Shown: in pieces, positions 50,924 through 60,535 of the stretch | Position numbering within the stretch: the stretch's first letter is position 1 | Layout of the letters: each line of letters opens with the position of its first letter | Assembly: GCA_949372805.1 (NCBI GenBank) | Contig: CASIBH010000008.1 | Location: forward strand, 38,766 to 102,765 | Length of the DNA stretch: 64,000 nt | Direction: 5' to 3' | From: an uncultured Flavobacteriales bacterium | GTDB taxonomy: Bacteria > Bacteroidota > Bacteroidia > Flavobacteriales > BACL11 | Program-made: the position numbers and the translations under genes | Notes under the pieces: model-generated | The model's input: only the letters and a program-made list of their open reading frames with translations | Told to the model about the DNA's origin: nothing | The model's database searches: none

Positions 50924-51271
50924 ATGAATAATTACGAAACTGTTTTCATAATGAATCCCGTCTTATCTGATGATCAGGTAAGGGAAACAGTAAAAAAATT
51001 TGTTGATTATCTAAAAGATAAAAAAGCAAAAATTACCCATGAGGAAAACTGGGGACTTAAAAAACTTAAGTATACAATTCAGAAAAAGAAAACTGGATTT
51101 TATTACTTACTTGAATTTCAAGCAGAAGGAGATGTTATAGGGAACTTTGAAGTTGAATTTCAGCGTGATGAAAAAGTTATTAGATGGCAAACAGTTCGTC
51201 TAGATAAGTTTGCACTAGAGTATGCTGAAAGAAGAAAGAAGAAGTTAAGTACTAATACAAAAGCCGAATAA
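50924..51271 (+). CDS. rpsF: 30S ribosomal protein S6
   Basis: [30 protein letters not shown]...[24 protein letters not shown]. Confidence 0.97.
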   Translation: MNNYETVFIMNPVLSDDQVRETVKKFVDYLKDKKAKITHEENWGLKKLKYTIQKKKTGFYYLLEFQAEGDVIGNFEVEFQRDEKVIRWQTVRLDKFALEYAERRKKKLSTNTKAE

Positions 51272-51273
51272 CT

Positions 51274-51543
51274 ATGAGCAATAATACAGAAATTAGATAT
51301 CTATCTCCAGTTGATATTGAGAAAAGAAAAAGAAATAAGTACTGCCGTTTCACCAAAATGGGCATCAAGTACATAGACTATAAAGATCCAGATTTTTTAA
51401 TGAGGTTTTTAAATGAGCAAGGGAAAATTCTTCCAAGAAGAATTACTGGAAACTCTATGAAATTTCAGAGAAGACTTGCAGTTGCTGTTAAAAGATGTAG
51501 ACAATTAGCATTACTTCCTTATGTTGGAGATAACTTAAAATAA
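51274..51543 (+). CDS. rpsR: 30S ribosomal protein S18
   Basis: [62 protein letters not shown]. Confidence 0.97.
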   Translation: MSNNTEIRYLSPVDIEKRKRNKYCRFTKMGIKYIDYKDPDFLMRFLNEQGKILPRRITGNSMKFQRRLAVAVKRCRQLALLPYVGDNLK

Positions 51544-51549
51544 AAAGAA

Positions 51550-51993
51550 ATGGAAATTATTTTATTAGAAAATATTGAGAAACTAGGTTTCAAAAATGAA
51601 ATTGTAAATGTTAAGAATGGCTTTGGAAGAAATTTTCTTATTCCAGCAGGCAAAGCAATTCTTGCAACTGAGTCAGCAGTAAAAGTTCTTAATGAAAATT
51701 TAAGACAACAAGAACAAAAAGATTCAAAATTAATTGCTGAACTTAATAGTACGGTTGAAGCTCTTCCAACTCTTGATATAAAAATCAAAGCAAAAGTTGC
51801 TGAAGGAGGAACAAAATTATTTGGATCTATTACTTCAGCTCAATTTACTGATGCACTTGCTGAGCTAGGACACAAAATTGATAAGAGATTTGTAAAACTA
51901 ACAACAATTAAAGAGCTTGGAAATTATGAAGCAGAAGTAAGACTTCATAGATCTGTTAAAGTTACAGTTCCTTTTAGTGTAGTTGCTGCATAA
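51550..51993 (+). CDS. rplI: 50S ribosomal protein L9
   Basis: MEIILLENIEKLGFKNEIVNVKNGFGRNFLIPAGKAILAT; LFGSITSAQFTDAL. Confidence 0.97.
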   Translation: MEIILLENIEKLGFKNEIVNVKNGFGRNFLIPAGKAILATESAVKVLNENLRQQEQKDSKLIAELNSTVEALPTLDIKIKAKVAEGGTKLFGSITSAQFTDALAELGHKIDKRFVKLTTIKELGNYEAEVRLHRSVKVTVPFSVVAA

Positions 51994-52012
51994 AAATTAT
52001 TTATTTAAACTT

Positions 52013-52046
52013 TTAAAAAACCGAATATTAATATTCGGTTTTTTTA
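52013..52046 (+). terminator. Rho-independent terminator after rplI
   Basis: AAAAAACCGAATATTAATATTCGGTTTTTTT, perfect inverted repeat with T tract. Confidence 0.88.
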
Positions 52047-52109
52047 TTTGTGAAATTTTAAAACCTAATGTCACTCTCTTGAAATACAAATAAAAATCAT
52101 TAAAAATCG

Positions 52110-52117
52110 TATATTTG
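52110..52117 (+). promoter_or_regulatory. -7-like box TATATTTG upstream of acnB
   Basis: TCGTATATTTGCAATG about 95 nt upstream of the acnB ATG. Confidence 0.5.
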
Positions 52118-52212
52118 CAATGAACGTTTTAATAGAATTCCTGTAAAGGGAAAATAAAATTTTTATGAAATCAAAAATTGAATAAAAATCTATTAATAAA
52201 AAAACTTCGACT

Positions 52213-54990
52213 ATGAAAAAATATGAGGAATATCTTGCAGAAATTAATGCTCGTAAAGATCAGAAACTTCAACCTAAACCAATTGAGGATGCAGAATTAT
52301 TAAGGGAAATAATTTTACAAATTAAGGATCTTAAAAACAAACATAGAGAAGAATCAATTAATTTTTTTATTTACAATGTAACTCCTGGCACAACAAGTGC
52401 AGCTTTTGTAAAAGCAAAGTTTTTGAAAGAAATAATCTTATCTAATATACTTGTTAATGAGATTTCAGAAGATTTTGCTTTTGAGTTATTATCACACATG
52501 AAAGGGGGGCCATCTATTGAAGTATTACTTGATTTAGGATTAGGGACAGATTCATTATTAGCACATAAGGCTGCCAAAGTTCTTAAAACACAAGTTTTTC
52601 TTTATGAATCTGATATGGACCGTTTAGAAAAAGCCTTTAATAAAGGTAATCTAATTGCAAAAGAAATCATAGAAAGTTATTTAAAAGCAGAGTTCTTCAC
52701 AAAACTTCCAGAAATAGATGAGGAAATTAAGGTAGTAACATTTATAGCAGGCATAGGTGATATTTCAACTGATCTACTTTCCCCAGGTGGTGATGCTCAC
52801 TCCAGATCAGACAGGCAATTACACGGGAAATGTATGTTTGAACACAATATAAGTCAACAAAACGCACTACTAAAACTAAAAGAAAAACATTCTGACAAAA
52901 TAGTTATGTTAATTGCCGAAAAAGGAACAATGGGTGTTGGCTCATCTAGAATGTCTGGAGTTAATAATGTTGCCTTGTGGATTGGAAAACAAGCTAGTCC
53001 GTTTGTTCCATTTATTAATATTGCGCCTGTGGTAGCAGGAACTAATGGGATTTCGCCAATATTTTTAACAACAGTAGATGTAACTGGAGGCATTGGACTT
53101 AATCTAAAAAATTGGGTTAAGCAAAAAGATATAAATGGAAATACCGTGAAAAATAAAGATGGAGACCCTATTCTAAAAGAGGTTTTCTCTGTTAAAACTG
53201 GCACTGTATTAACTATTAATACAAAAAAGAAAAAATTATATAATGGGGATCAAGAACTGTCAGACATATCCTCAGCATTTACTCCGCAAAAAATGGAGTT
53301 CATGAAAGCAGGGGGGTCATATGCAATTGTATTTGGGAAAAAACTTCAAACCTTTGCTGCAAAAACTTTACAATTAGACATTCCATTAGTTTACGCTCCT
53401 TCGAAAGAAATTTCACATACTAATCAAGGTTTAACAGCAGTTGAAAAGATATTTAATAAAAACGCAGTAGGTAAAAACCCGAGTAAAGTATTACACGCGG
53501 GCTCTGATGTTCGAGTTCGAGTAAATATTGTTGGATCTCAGGATACTACAGGTCTTATGACTTCTCAAGAACTAGAGTCTATGGCGGCAACAACAATTTC
53601 CCCAATATTGGATGGAGCATATCAATCTGGCTGTCACACAGCATCTGTCTGGGATAATAAAGCTCAAGAAAACATTCCTAAACTTATGACATTTATGAAT
53701 GACTTTGGACTAATTACAGCACGTGATCCAAATGGAGAATATCACGCTATGACAGATGTTATTCATAAGGTATTGAATGATTTAACAGTTGATGATTGGG
53801 CAATAATTATTGGTGGAGACTCACATACAAGAATGTCTAAAGGAGTTGCATTTGGTGCAGACTCCGGAACAGTTGCTCTTGCATTAGCTACTGGAGAAGC
53901 TTCAATGCCAATTCCGGAATCTGTTAAAGTAACTTTTAAAGGAAATATGATTGAAGGAATGGATTTTCGTGATGTTGTTCATGCGACTCAATCTCAAATG
54001 CTTGAAAAATTTAACGGTGAAAATGTTTTTCAAGGAAGAATAATTGAGGTTCATATTGGTACATTAATTGCTGATAAAGCTTTTACATTCACTGATTGGA
54101 CCGCAGAAATGAAAGCAAAAGCATCGATATGCATATCTGAAGACAAAACATTAATTGAATCATTAGAAGTTGCAAAAAGTAGGATTAATATTATGATCTC
54201 AAAGGGAATGGATAATGCTAATCAAGTTTTACAAGGATTAATTGACAGAGCTGATAATAGAATCTTAGAAATTACTACTGGAGAAAACCCACCATTAACT
54301 CCAGATTCCAATGCAAAATATTTTGCAGAGTTTGAGGTTGATTTAGATATTATTTCTCAGCCTATGATTGCTGATCCAGATGTGAATAATGACGATGTTT
54401 CAAAAAGATATACTCATGATACCATTAGACCGCTCTCATTTTATGAAGGTAATAAAAAAATTGACCTTGGTTTTGTTGGCTCTTGCATGGTTCACAAAGG
54501 AGATTTAAAAATTCTTTCTCAAATGCTAAGAAATTTAGAAAAAAATAATGGGAAAATTGAGTTTAATGCACCACTTATAGTTGCAGCGCCTACTTATAAT
54601 ATTATTGATGAATTAAAATTAGAAGGTGATTGGGATGTTCTACAAAAATATTCAGGATTTGAATTCAATGATACTGCTCCTAAAAACTCTGCCAGAACAG
54701 AATATGAAAACATGATGTATTTAGAAAGACCTGGATGCAACTTATGTATGGGAAACCAAGAAAAAGCTGCAAAAGGTGATACAGTTATGGCTACATCAAC
54801 AAGGTTATTTAAAGGAAGAGTAGTGGCCGATTCTGACAGAAAGAAAGGTGAGTCATTACTCGCTTCAACTCCAGTAGTTGTTCTTTCAGCAATTTTGGGT
54901 CGAACTCCGACTATGGAAGAGTACACTGAATCTGTTAAAGGAATAAATTTAACAAAGTTTACTCCTCCACTACAAAAACTATGTTCTTAA
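52213..54990 (+). CDS. acnB: Bifunctional aconitate hydratase 2 / 2-methylisocitrate dehydratase
   Basis: 925 aa; VTPGTTSAAFVKAKFL; GGDAHSRSDRQ; GVAFGADSGTVALALATGEASMPIPESVKV; RPGCNLCMGNQ. Confidence 0.96.
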   Translation: MKKYEEYLAEINARKDQKLQPKPIEDAELLREIILQIKDLKNKHREESINFFIYNVTPGTTSAAFVKAKFLKEIILSNILVNEISEDFAFELLSHMKGGPSIEVLLDLGLGTDSLLAHKAAKVLKTQVFLYESDMDRLEKAFNKGNLIAKEIIESYLKAEFFTKLPEIDEEIKVVTFIAGIGDISTDLLSPGGDAHSRSDRQLHGKCMFEHNISQQNALLKLKEKHSDKIVMLIAEKGTMGVGSSRMSGVNNVALWIGKQASPFVPFINIAPVVAGTNGISPIFLTTVDVTGGIGLNLKNWVKQKDINGNTVKNKDGDPILKEVFSVKTGTVLTINTKKKKLYNGDQELSDISSAFTPQKMEFMKAGGSYAIVFGKKLQTFAAKTLQLDIPLVYAPSKEISHTNQGLTAVEKIFNKNAVGKNPSKVLHAGSDVRVRVNIVGSQDTTGLMTSQELESMAATTISPILDGAYQSGCHTASVWDNKAQENIPKLMTFMNDFGLITARDPNGEYHAMTDVIHKVLNDLTVDDWAIIIGGDSHTRMSKGVAFGADSGTVALALATGEASMPIPESVKVTFKGNMIEGMDFRDVVHATQSQMLEKFNGENVFQGRIIEVHIGTLIADKAFTFTDWTAEMKAKASICISEDKTLIESLEVAKSRINIMISKGMDNANQVLQGLIDRADNRILEITTGENPPLTPDSNAKYFAEFEVDLDIISQPMIADPDVNNDDVSKRYTHDTIRPLSFYEGNKKIDLGFVGSCMVHKGDLKILSQMLRNLEKNNGKIEFNAPLIVAAPTYNIIDELKLEGDWDVLQKYSGFEFNDTAPKNSARTEYENMMYLERPGCNLCMGNQEKAAKGDTVMATSTRLFKGRVVADSDRKKGESLLASTPVVVLSAILGRTPTMEEYTESVKGINLTKFTPPLQKLCS

Positions 54991-55041
54991 TTTTTAGTTT
55001 TTGAATCAAAAAAAAGGAGTTAAGCTTTTACAGAAATATCT

Positions 55042-55503
55042 TTAACTATTTATTTTATTGTTCTTTGGAATATCTTTTAAATACTCAATATCTCCGTTTA
55101 AATAATTAATAGAACAACAATAATGTGTAATTCCGTTGGTAACGAACAAATATTTTGCTTGTAAACTAAAATTATATTTAGCAATTTGATCAAAAGCATT
55201 TTTATTAATTTTCACACTAGGAGCTTTACATTCAACTAATATAGTAGCATTAAAATTACGGTCACGAATAATTAAATCTGCTCTAGTATTCAAATTATTA
55301 TACTTTATAAGCTTTTCTACTTGCATTAATGCTAAAGGATAATTCTTATAGTTATTAAGGTAATGAATGACATGTTGCCTTACCCACTCCTCTGGAGTTA
55401 AGACAAAATAACTTTTTCTTACACAATCAAAAATTTGCATACTTCCATTAACTAATTTATTTTTGAATTCAAATTCTGGAAAATTTAGTTTTTCTAACAC
55501 CAT
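55042..55503 (-). CDS. Orphan type I restriction HsdR N-terminal-domain-like (PD-(D/E)XK) nuclease-fold protein
   Basis: 153 aa; EWVRQHVIHYLNNYKNYPLALMQVEKLIKYNNLNTRADLIIRDRNFNATILVECKAPSVKI (D...ExK motif). Confidence 0.85.
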   Translation of the reverse strand: MVLEKLNFPEFEFKNKLVNGSMQIFDCVRKSYFVLTPEEWVRQHVIHYLNNYKNYPLALMQVEKLIKYNNLNTRADLIIRDRNFNATILVECKAPSVKINKNAFDQIAKYNFSLQAKYLFVTNGITHYCCSINYLNGDIEYLKDIPKNNKINS

Positions 55504-55507
55504 TTAA

Positions 55508-55515
55508 CAAATTTA
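55508..55515 (-). promoter_or_regulatory. -7-like box TAAATTTG 4 nt from the HSDR_N gene ATG
   Basis: Minus strand TAAATTTG-TTAA-ATG in a 13-bp divergent gap with holA. Confidence 0.45.
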
Positions 55516-55516
55516 C

Positions 55517-56512
55517 GTGAAATATTTAGACATAATAACATCATTAAAAAATAAAAAATACGATAAAATTTATTTACTTCATGGTGAAGAGAGTTACTAT
55601 ATTGATAAAATAGCAGATTTTATTTCACACAATATTTTAAGTAAAGAAGAAAAAGATTTTAATTTCGTAACACTTTATGGAAAAGATACAGATTGTGATC
55701 AAATTATCTCTGAAGCAAAACAATATCCATTTGGAGCAGATTATAGAGTTGTTTTAGTAAAAGAAGCTCAACATCTATATAAAATTGAACTTTTAGAAAA
55801 CTATCTCAAGTTTCCTACACCATCAACAATTTTGATCGTATGTTTCAAAAACAAAAAAATAGATAAAAGAAAAAGTATTTTCAAAACACTAAAAACAAGT
55901 GCAAAAATATTTGAAAGCAACAAACTTTATGATGATAAAATACCCTCGTGGATTAACTCTTATTGTGCAGAAAAAAACATTAAAATTGATAATAAGTCTT
56001 CAGCTATACTTAGCCAGCACCTCGGAAATGACTTATCTAAAATATCAAATGAACTTGATAAATTAATTATTAATTGTAATGGTGGTATTGATACAAAATT
56101 AATAGAACAAAATATTGGAATCAGCAAAGATTATAATGTGTTTGAGTTACAAAATGCTTTAGGTAAAAAAAATATTATCCAATCAAATAGGATAATAAAA
56201 TACTTTAATCTAAATAGTAAAACACATCCTCTAATTTTAACTATTAATTCTCTTTTTTCTTTTTTTCAGAAAGTTCTTATTTACAAACAAATTAGATCTA
56301 AATCAAGATCTGAAATAGCTGCATCACTAAAAGTTAACCCATATTTTTTAGATCAATATGAATTGGCTTCCAATAATTACTCAGTAGATCAATTACAGTT
56401 TATTTTTACTTACATAAAAGAATATGAGCTTCGAATGAAAGGCGTTAACAACAAAAACACTTCTCATCAATCTTTACTAATTGAATTAATTTTTAAAATA
56501 CTTCATACCTAG
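55517..56512 (+). CDS. holA: DNA polymerase III subunit delta (GTG start)
   Basis: KYDKIYLLHGEESYYIDKIADFI; FGADYRVVLVKEAQ; AILSQHLGNDLSKISNELDKLII; VFELQNALGKKN. Confidence 0.92.
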   Translation: MKYLDIITSLKNKKYDKIYLLHGEESYYIDKIADFISHNILSKEEKDFNFVTLYGKDTDCDQIISEAKQYPFGADYRVVLVKEAQHLYKIELLENYLKFPTPSTILIVCFKNKKIDKRKSIFKTLKTSAKIFESNKLYDDKIPSWINSYCAEKNIKIDNKSSAILSQHLGNDLSKISNELDKLIINCNGGIDTKLIEQNIGISKDYNVFELQNALGKKNIIQSNRIIKYFNLNSKTHPLILTINSLFSFFQKVLIYKQIRSKSRSEIAASLKVNPYFLDQYELASNNYSVDQLQFIFTYIKEYELRMKGVNNKNTSHQSLLIELIFKILHT

Positions 56513-56555
56513 CAACAAACTACATTAAGCTTATGAAGCCAAGTATATAAATTAG

Positions 56556-56563
56556 TATATTTG
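56556..56563 (+). promoter_or_regulatory. -7-like box TATATTTG upstream of the TonB-dependent receptor gene
   Basis: AGTATATTTGTC 18 nt upstream of ATG 56582. Confidence 0.45.
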
Positions 56564-56581
56564 TCAACTTTTTAAAAAAAT

Positions 56582-58837
56582 ATGCGCCAGATATTATTTA
56601 TTGTTACTGCCTTACTATTTTCCTCAAATATCTTTGGTCAGACGGGGTCTATTAGAGGTTTTGTATACGACAAGTCAAGTGGGGAGCCAATCATGTTTTG
56701 TAACGTTTTCTTAAAAGGCACAACAATTGGAGCACCTACAGATGTTAATGGAATGTATAATATTACTAGAGTCACTGCTGGGTCATACAATCTAATTGTT
56801 ACTTACTTAGGTTACGACACAACCAATATCGCTATTAATCTTGCAGCTAATCAAATTTTAAATCAGAACCTAGAAATTGCGGAATCAAGCATAAAACTAG
56901 GTGAAGTTAGAATCTCTGCTGCTAGAGAAGCCATGAGAACAGAAGTTAATGCAGCTGCCATTAAAATTACAAAAAAAGAATTAGAAATGGTCCCTACCAT
57001 TGGGGGAGAGCCTGACCTTGCTCAATATATACAAATCATTCCAGGAGTAGTCTTTACTGGTGATCAAGGGGGACAATTATATATTAGAGGTGGATCGCCT
57101 GTACAAAACAAAGTATTACTTGATGGAATGATAATTTATAGTCCATTCCATTCCATTGGTTTATTTTCAGTTTTTGATACAGATATTATAAGAAATACAG
57201 ATGTTTATACTGGCGGATTTAATGCTGAGTACGGCGGAAGAGTTTCTTCAATAATGGACATAAAAACTAAGGATGGAAATAAAAAAAGATTAGGTGGTAA
57301 ATTTGCCGCAAATACTTTTGGGTCAAAATTATTGTTTGAAGGTCCAATTGGGGGAAATGAAAAATCATCATTTGTGTTTTCTGGAAAAACTTCATATTTA
57401 GATAAAAGTTCAGATTTATTTTATAAAGAACCTGTTCTGTTTTTTGACGATAAAGGTCTTCCATATAGCTTTACGGATCTTTATGGAAAACTATCGCTTC
57501 ATGGGGACAACGGAAGTAAATTTAATTTTTTTGGTTTTAACTTTCAAGATAGAGTTGATTATGAAAATATTTCAGAACTTAAATGGAGTTCAAATGGTAT
57601 AGGAAGTGAATTTATACTTATTCCTGGTGGATCACCAGTGTTAATAGAAGGAAATTTTGCATATTCATCATATAACATTTCTCTTAATGAAGAAGCATCT
57701 CCAATAAGAGAAAGTGGTATAACAGGATTTAATATGGGATTTGATTTCACATACTTTAATCCAAGAGGTAAAATAAAATATGGATTTGATATTCATGGGT
57801 TTGAAACAAACTTTCTAACCTTTAATTCAGTGAATTCTCCAATAACACAAAATGAAAATACATCTGAATTCTCAGCATATGTTAATTATCAGTATAATAA
57901 AAACAGATTAATAATTGAACCAGGCTTTAGAGTTCAAAAATATACACTTGGGGTTTCTCCTGAGCCTAGACTTGGAGTTAAGTTTATTGCAAATGAAAGG
58001 CTTAGACTAAAGTTAGCATCAGGACTATATTCACAAAATATTTTAAGTACTTCTTCAGATAGAGATGTGGTAAATCTATTTTCTGGAATAATTTCCTCCC
58101 CTGAAGAAATTCCACTTCAATCAGATGGAACTCCTTATCAAGATAAGTTTCAGAAAGCAAGACACCTAATCGTGGGATTTGAGTACGATATAAATAGATT
58201 TGTAGACTTTCAATTAGAGGGCTACATAAAAGATTTTACTCAATTAACAAATATTAACAGAAACATGACTAGTAATGACGACCCAAGCTTTATAATTGAA
58301 AGTGGGCTAGCCAAAGGCGTGGATGCACTAGTAAAATTTAATGGTCAAAAAATATATCTTTGGATGGTTTATTCTCTTGGATTTATAACAAGAAATGATG
58401 GCATTAAAGAATATTCACCTCATTTTGACAGAAGGCATAATATAAATTTAGTGTCATCATATAAATTTGGCTCAAATAATGATTGGAAAATTGATGGAAG
58501 ATGGAATTTTGGCTCTGGATTTCCATTTACACAAACTCAAGGATTTTATGAAAATCTAACTTTTTCAGATGGCATAAATACTGACTACACTTCAGACAAT
58601 GGTTCTCTAGGGATTGAGTATGCTGAATTAAATTCAGGAAGATTACCATATTATCATAGACTAGATTTTTCAATATCTAAAACAACTGAATTAAGTAAAA
58701 ATACTACACTCGATATTACTGCATCAGTAACAAATGTTTATAACAGAGAAAATATATTTTATTTTAATAGAGTGAAATATGAAAGAGTTAATCAGCTTCC
58801 TCTTATGCCTAGCTTAGGAGCTTCGCTGACCTTCTAA
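56582..58837 (+). CDS. TonB-dependent receptor with N-terminal carboxypeptidase-like regulatory domain
   Basis: GSIRGFVYDKSSGEPIMFCNVFLKGTTIGAPTDVNGMYNITRV; plug QLYIRGGSPVQNKVLLDGMIIYSPFHSIGLFSVFDTDIIRNTDVYTGGFNAEYGGRVSSIMDI. Confidence 0.95.
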   Translation: MRQILFIVTALLFSSNIFGQTGSIRGFVYDKSSGEPIMFCNVFLKGTTIGAPTDVNGMYNITRVTAGSYNLIVTYLGYDTTNIAINLAANQILNQNLEIAESSIKLGEVRISAAREAMRTEVNAAAIKITKKELEMVPTIGGEPDLAQYIQIIPGVVFTGDQGGQLYIRGGSPVQNKVLLDGMIIYSPFHSIGLFSVFDTDIIRNTDVYTGGFNAEYGGRVSSIMDIKTKDGNKKRLGGKFAANTFGSKLLFEGPIGGNEKSSFVFSGKTSYLDKSSDLFYKEPVLFFDDKGLPYSFTDLYGKLSLHGDNGSKFNFFGFNFQDRVDYENISELKWSSNGIGSEFILIPGGSPVLIEGNFAYSSYNISLNEEASPIRESGITGFNMGFDFTYFNPRGKIKYGFDIHGFETNFLTFNSVNSPITQNENTSEFSAYVNYQYNKNRLIIEPGFRVQKYTLGVSPEPRLGVKFIANERLRLKLASGLYSQNILSTSSDRDVVNLFSGIISSPEEIPLQSDGTPYQDKFQKARHLIVGFEYDINRFVDFQLEGYIKDFTQLTNINRNMTSNDDPSFIIESGLAKGVDALVKFNGQKIYLWMVYSLGFITRNDGIKEYSPHFDRRHNINLVSSYKFGSNNDWKIDGRWNFGSGFPFTQTQGFYENLTFSDGINTDYTSDNGSLGIEYAELNSGRLPYYHRLDFSISKTTELSKNTTLDITASVTNVYNRENIFYFNRVKYERVNQLPLMPSLGASLTF

Positions 58838-58921
58838 AGAATTGTTAAAATTATGTGAACAATTAAATATACTATTTGGTATTAATTAATTCTAAATAGT
58901 ATTTTTGTCTAAAAAATAATC

Positions 58922-60535
58922 GTGCAAAAAATTCCTACTAAATATATATTTGTAACTGGAGGTGTGACATCATCTTTAGGAAAAGGAATTATCGCTGCTT
59001 CACTTGGAAAACTTTTAACTGCACGAGGATATTCTGTAACAATTCAAAAACTAGACCCCTATATCAATATAGATCCTGGAACAATGAATCCATATGAGCA
59101 TGGTGAGTGTTATGTGACAAATGATGGCGCAGAAACAGACCTTGATCTAGGACATTATGAACGTTTTTTAGGCAACTCAACTTCACAAGCAAATAATGTA
59201 ACAACAGGAAGCATTTACCAAACAGTAATAAATAAAGAGAGAAAAGGGGACTATCTTGGGAAAACGGTTCAAATAATACCTCACATTACTGATGAAATTA
59301 AAAGAAGAATAAAATTACTTGGAGACACTAATAACTTTGACTTTGTTATCACTGAAATTGGTGGCACTGTTGGAGATATTGAATCACTTCCGTACATAGA
59401 AGCAGTTCGTCAATTAAAATGGGAACTTGAAAAAAGTGCAATGTATATACACCTTACACTTGTCCCTTATCTTTCTGCCGCTGGAGAATTAAAAACCAAG
59501 CCTACACAACATTCAGTTAAAACACTACTTGAATCAGGAATTCAGCCAGATATTTTAGTCTGTAGAACAGAGCATAAACTAAATGAACAAATTAAAAGTA
59601 AGATCGCTTTATTTTGTAATGTTGAAAAAGAAGCTGTAATTGAATCTATTGATGCAGATACTATTTATGAAGTACCACTTTTAATGCAAGAAGAAAACCT
59701 TGATAAAGTAGTTTTGAGAAAACTTAAGATTGAAGACACTTCTAATGTAGATCTTAAAAAATGGAAAGAATTTCTTTTCAAATTAAACAATCCAAAACAA
59801 TCTGTATCGATAGCTTTAGTTGGAAAGTATATCAAACTAAAAGATTCGTATAAGTCTATAATAGAATCATTTATCCACTCAGGTACTGAAAATAATTGTG
59901 TTGTTAATATAAAATGGATAAATGCTGAAGATTTACAATCAGGATCGATTGAAGAAAAACTTTCAAATATTAATGGGTTGTTAGTTGCTCCTGGCTTTGG
60001 AGATAGAGGAATAGAAGGGAAAATTAGAGCAATAAAATATGTCCGAGAAAATAATATTCCTTTTTTAGGAATATGTTTGGGAATGCAATGTGCTGTCATT
60101 GAATATGCTAGAAATGTTTTAGGCTTAGAAAATGCAAATTCTACCGAAATGAATAATACCACCCCTTTTCCTGTAATTGATATAATGACTAATCAAAAGA
60201 ATGTTACAGATAAAGGTGGGACAATGCGACTTGGATCATATACTTGTAATTTAGCTAGGGATAGTAAAGCTCTTGAAGCTTATAAATCACAAGAAATAAA
60301 TGAAAGACATAGACATAGATATGAATTTAATAATAACTTTTTAAATCAATTTCAAGATTCTGGAATGTCTGCAACTGGGAAAAATAACGAAAATGATCTT
60401 GTAGAGATTATTGAAATAGACTCACATCAATGGTTTGTAGGTGTGCAATTTCACCCAGAATATAGTAGTACCGTTTTAAAACCTAACCCTCTATTTTCAT
60501 CATTTGTTGGTGCTTGCTTAAAGAATAAAAATTAA
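58922..60535 (+). CDS. pyrG: CTP synthase (GTG start)
   Basis: [65 protein letters not shown]; GATase [16 protein letters not shown]. Confidence 0.98.
   Translation: MQKIPTKYIFVTGGVTSSLGKGIIAASLGKLLTARGYSVTIQKLDPYINIDPGTMNPYEHGECYVTNDGAETDLDLGHYERFLGNSTSQANNVTTGSIYQTVINKERKGDYLGKTVQIIPHITDEIKRRIKLLGDTNNFDFVITEIGGTVGDIESLPYIEAVRQLKWELEKSAMYIHLTLVPYLSAAGELKTKPTQHSVKTLLESGIQPDILVCRTEHKLNEQIKSKIALFCNVEKEAVIESIDADTIYEVPLLMQEENLDKVVLRKLKIEDTSNVDLKKWKEFLFKLNNPKQSVSIALVGKYIKLKDSYKSIIESFIHSGTENNCVVNIKWINAEDLQSGSIEEKLSNINGLLVAPGFGDRGIEGKIRAIKYVRENNIPFLGICLGMQCAVIEYARNVLGLENANSTEMNNTTPFPVIDIMTNQKNVTDKGGTMRLGSYTCNLARDSKALEAYKSQEINERHRHRYEFNNNFLNQFQDSGMSATGKNNENDLVEIIEIDSHQWFVGVQFHPEYSSTVLKPNPLFSSFVGACLKNKN

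Noticed and set aside
55042-55503. Type I restriction-modification locus
   Set aside because: Only an HSDR_N domain is present; no HsdM, HsdS or helicase, and the neighbours are core genes.
59665-60162. 165-aa minus-strand ORF opposite pyrG (similarly 52854-53204 and 54594-54926 opposite acnB, 17671-18033 opposite the T9SS gene, 42311-42616 opposite the helicase, 10973-11272 and 11139-11366 in htpG)
   Set aside because: Fully antisense or out of frame within strongly supported CDSs, with no recognisable family; explained by codon bias of the AT-rich sense strand.
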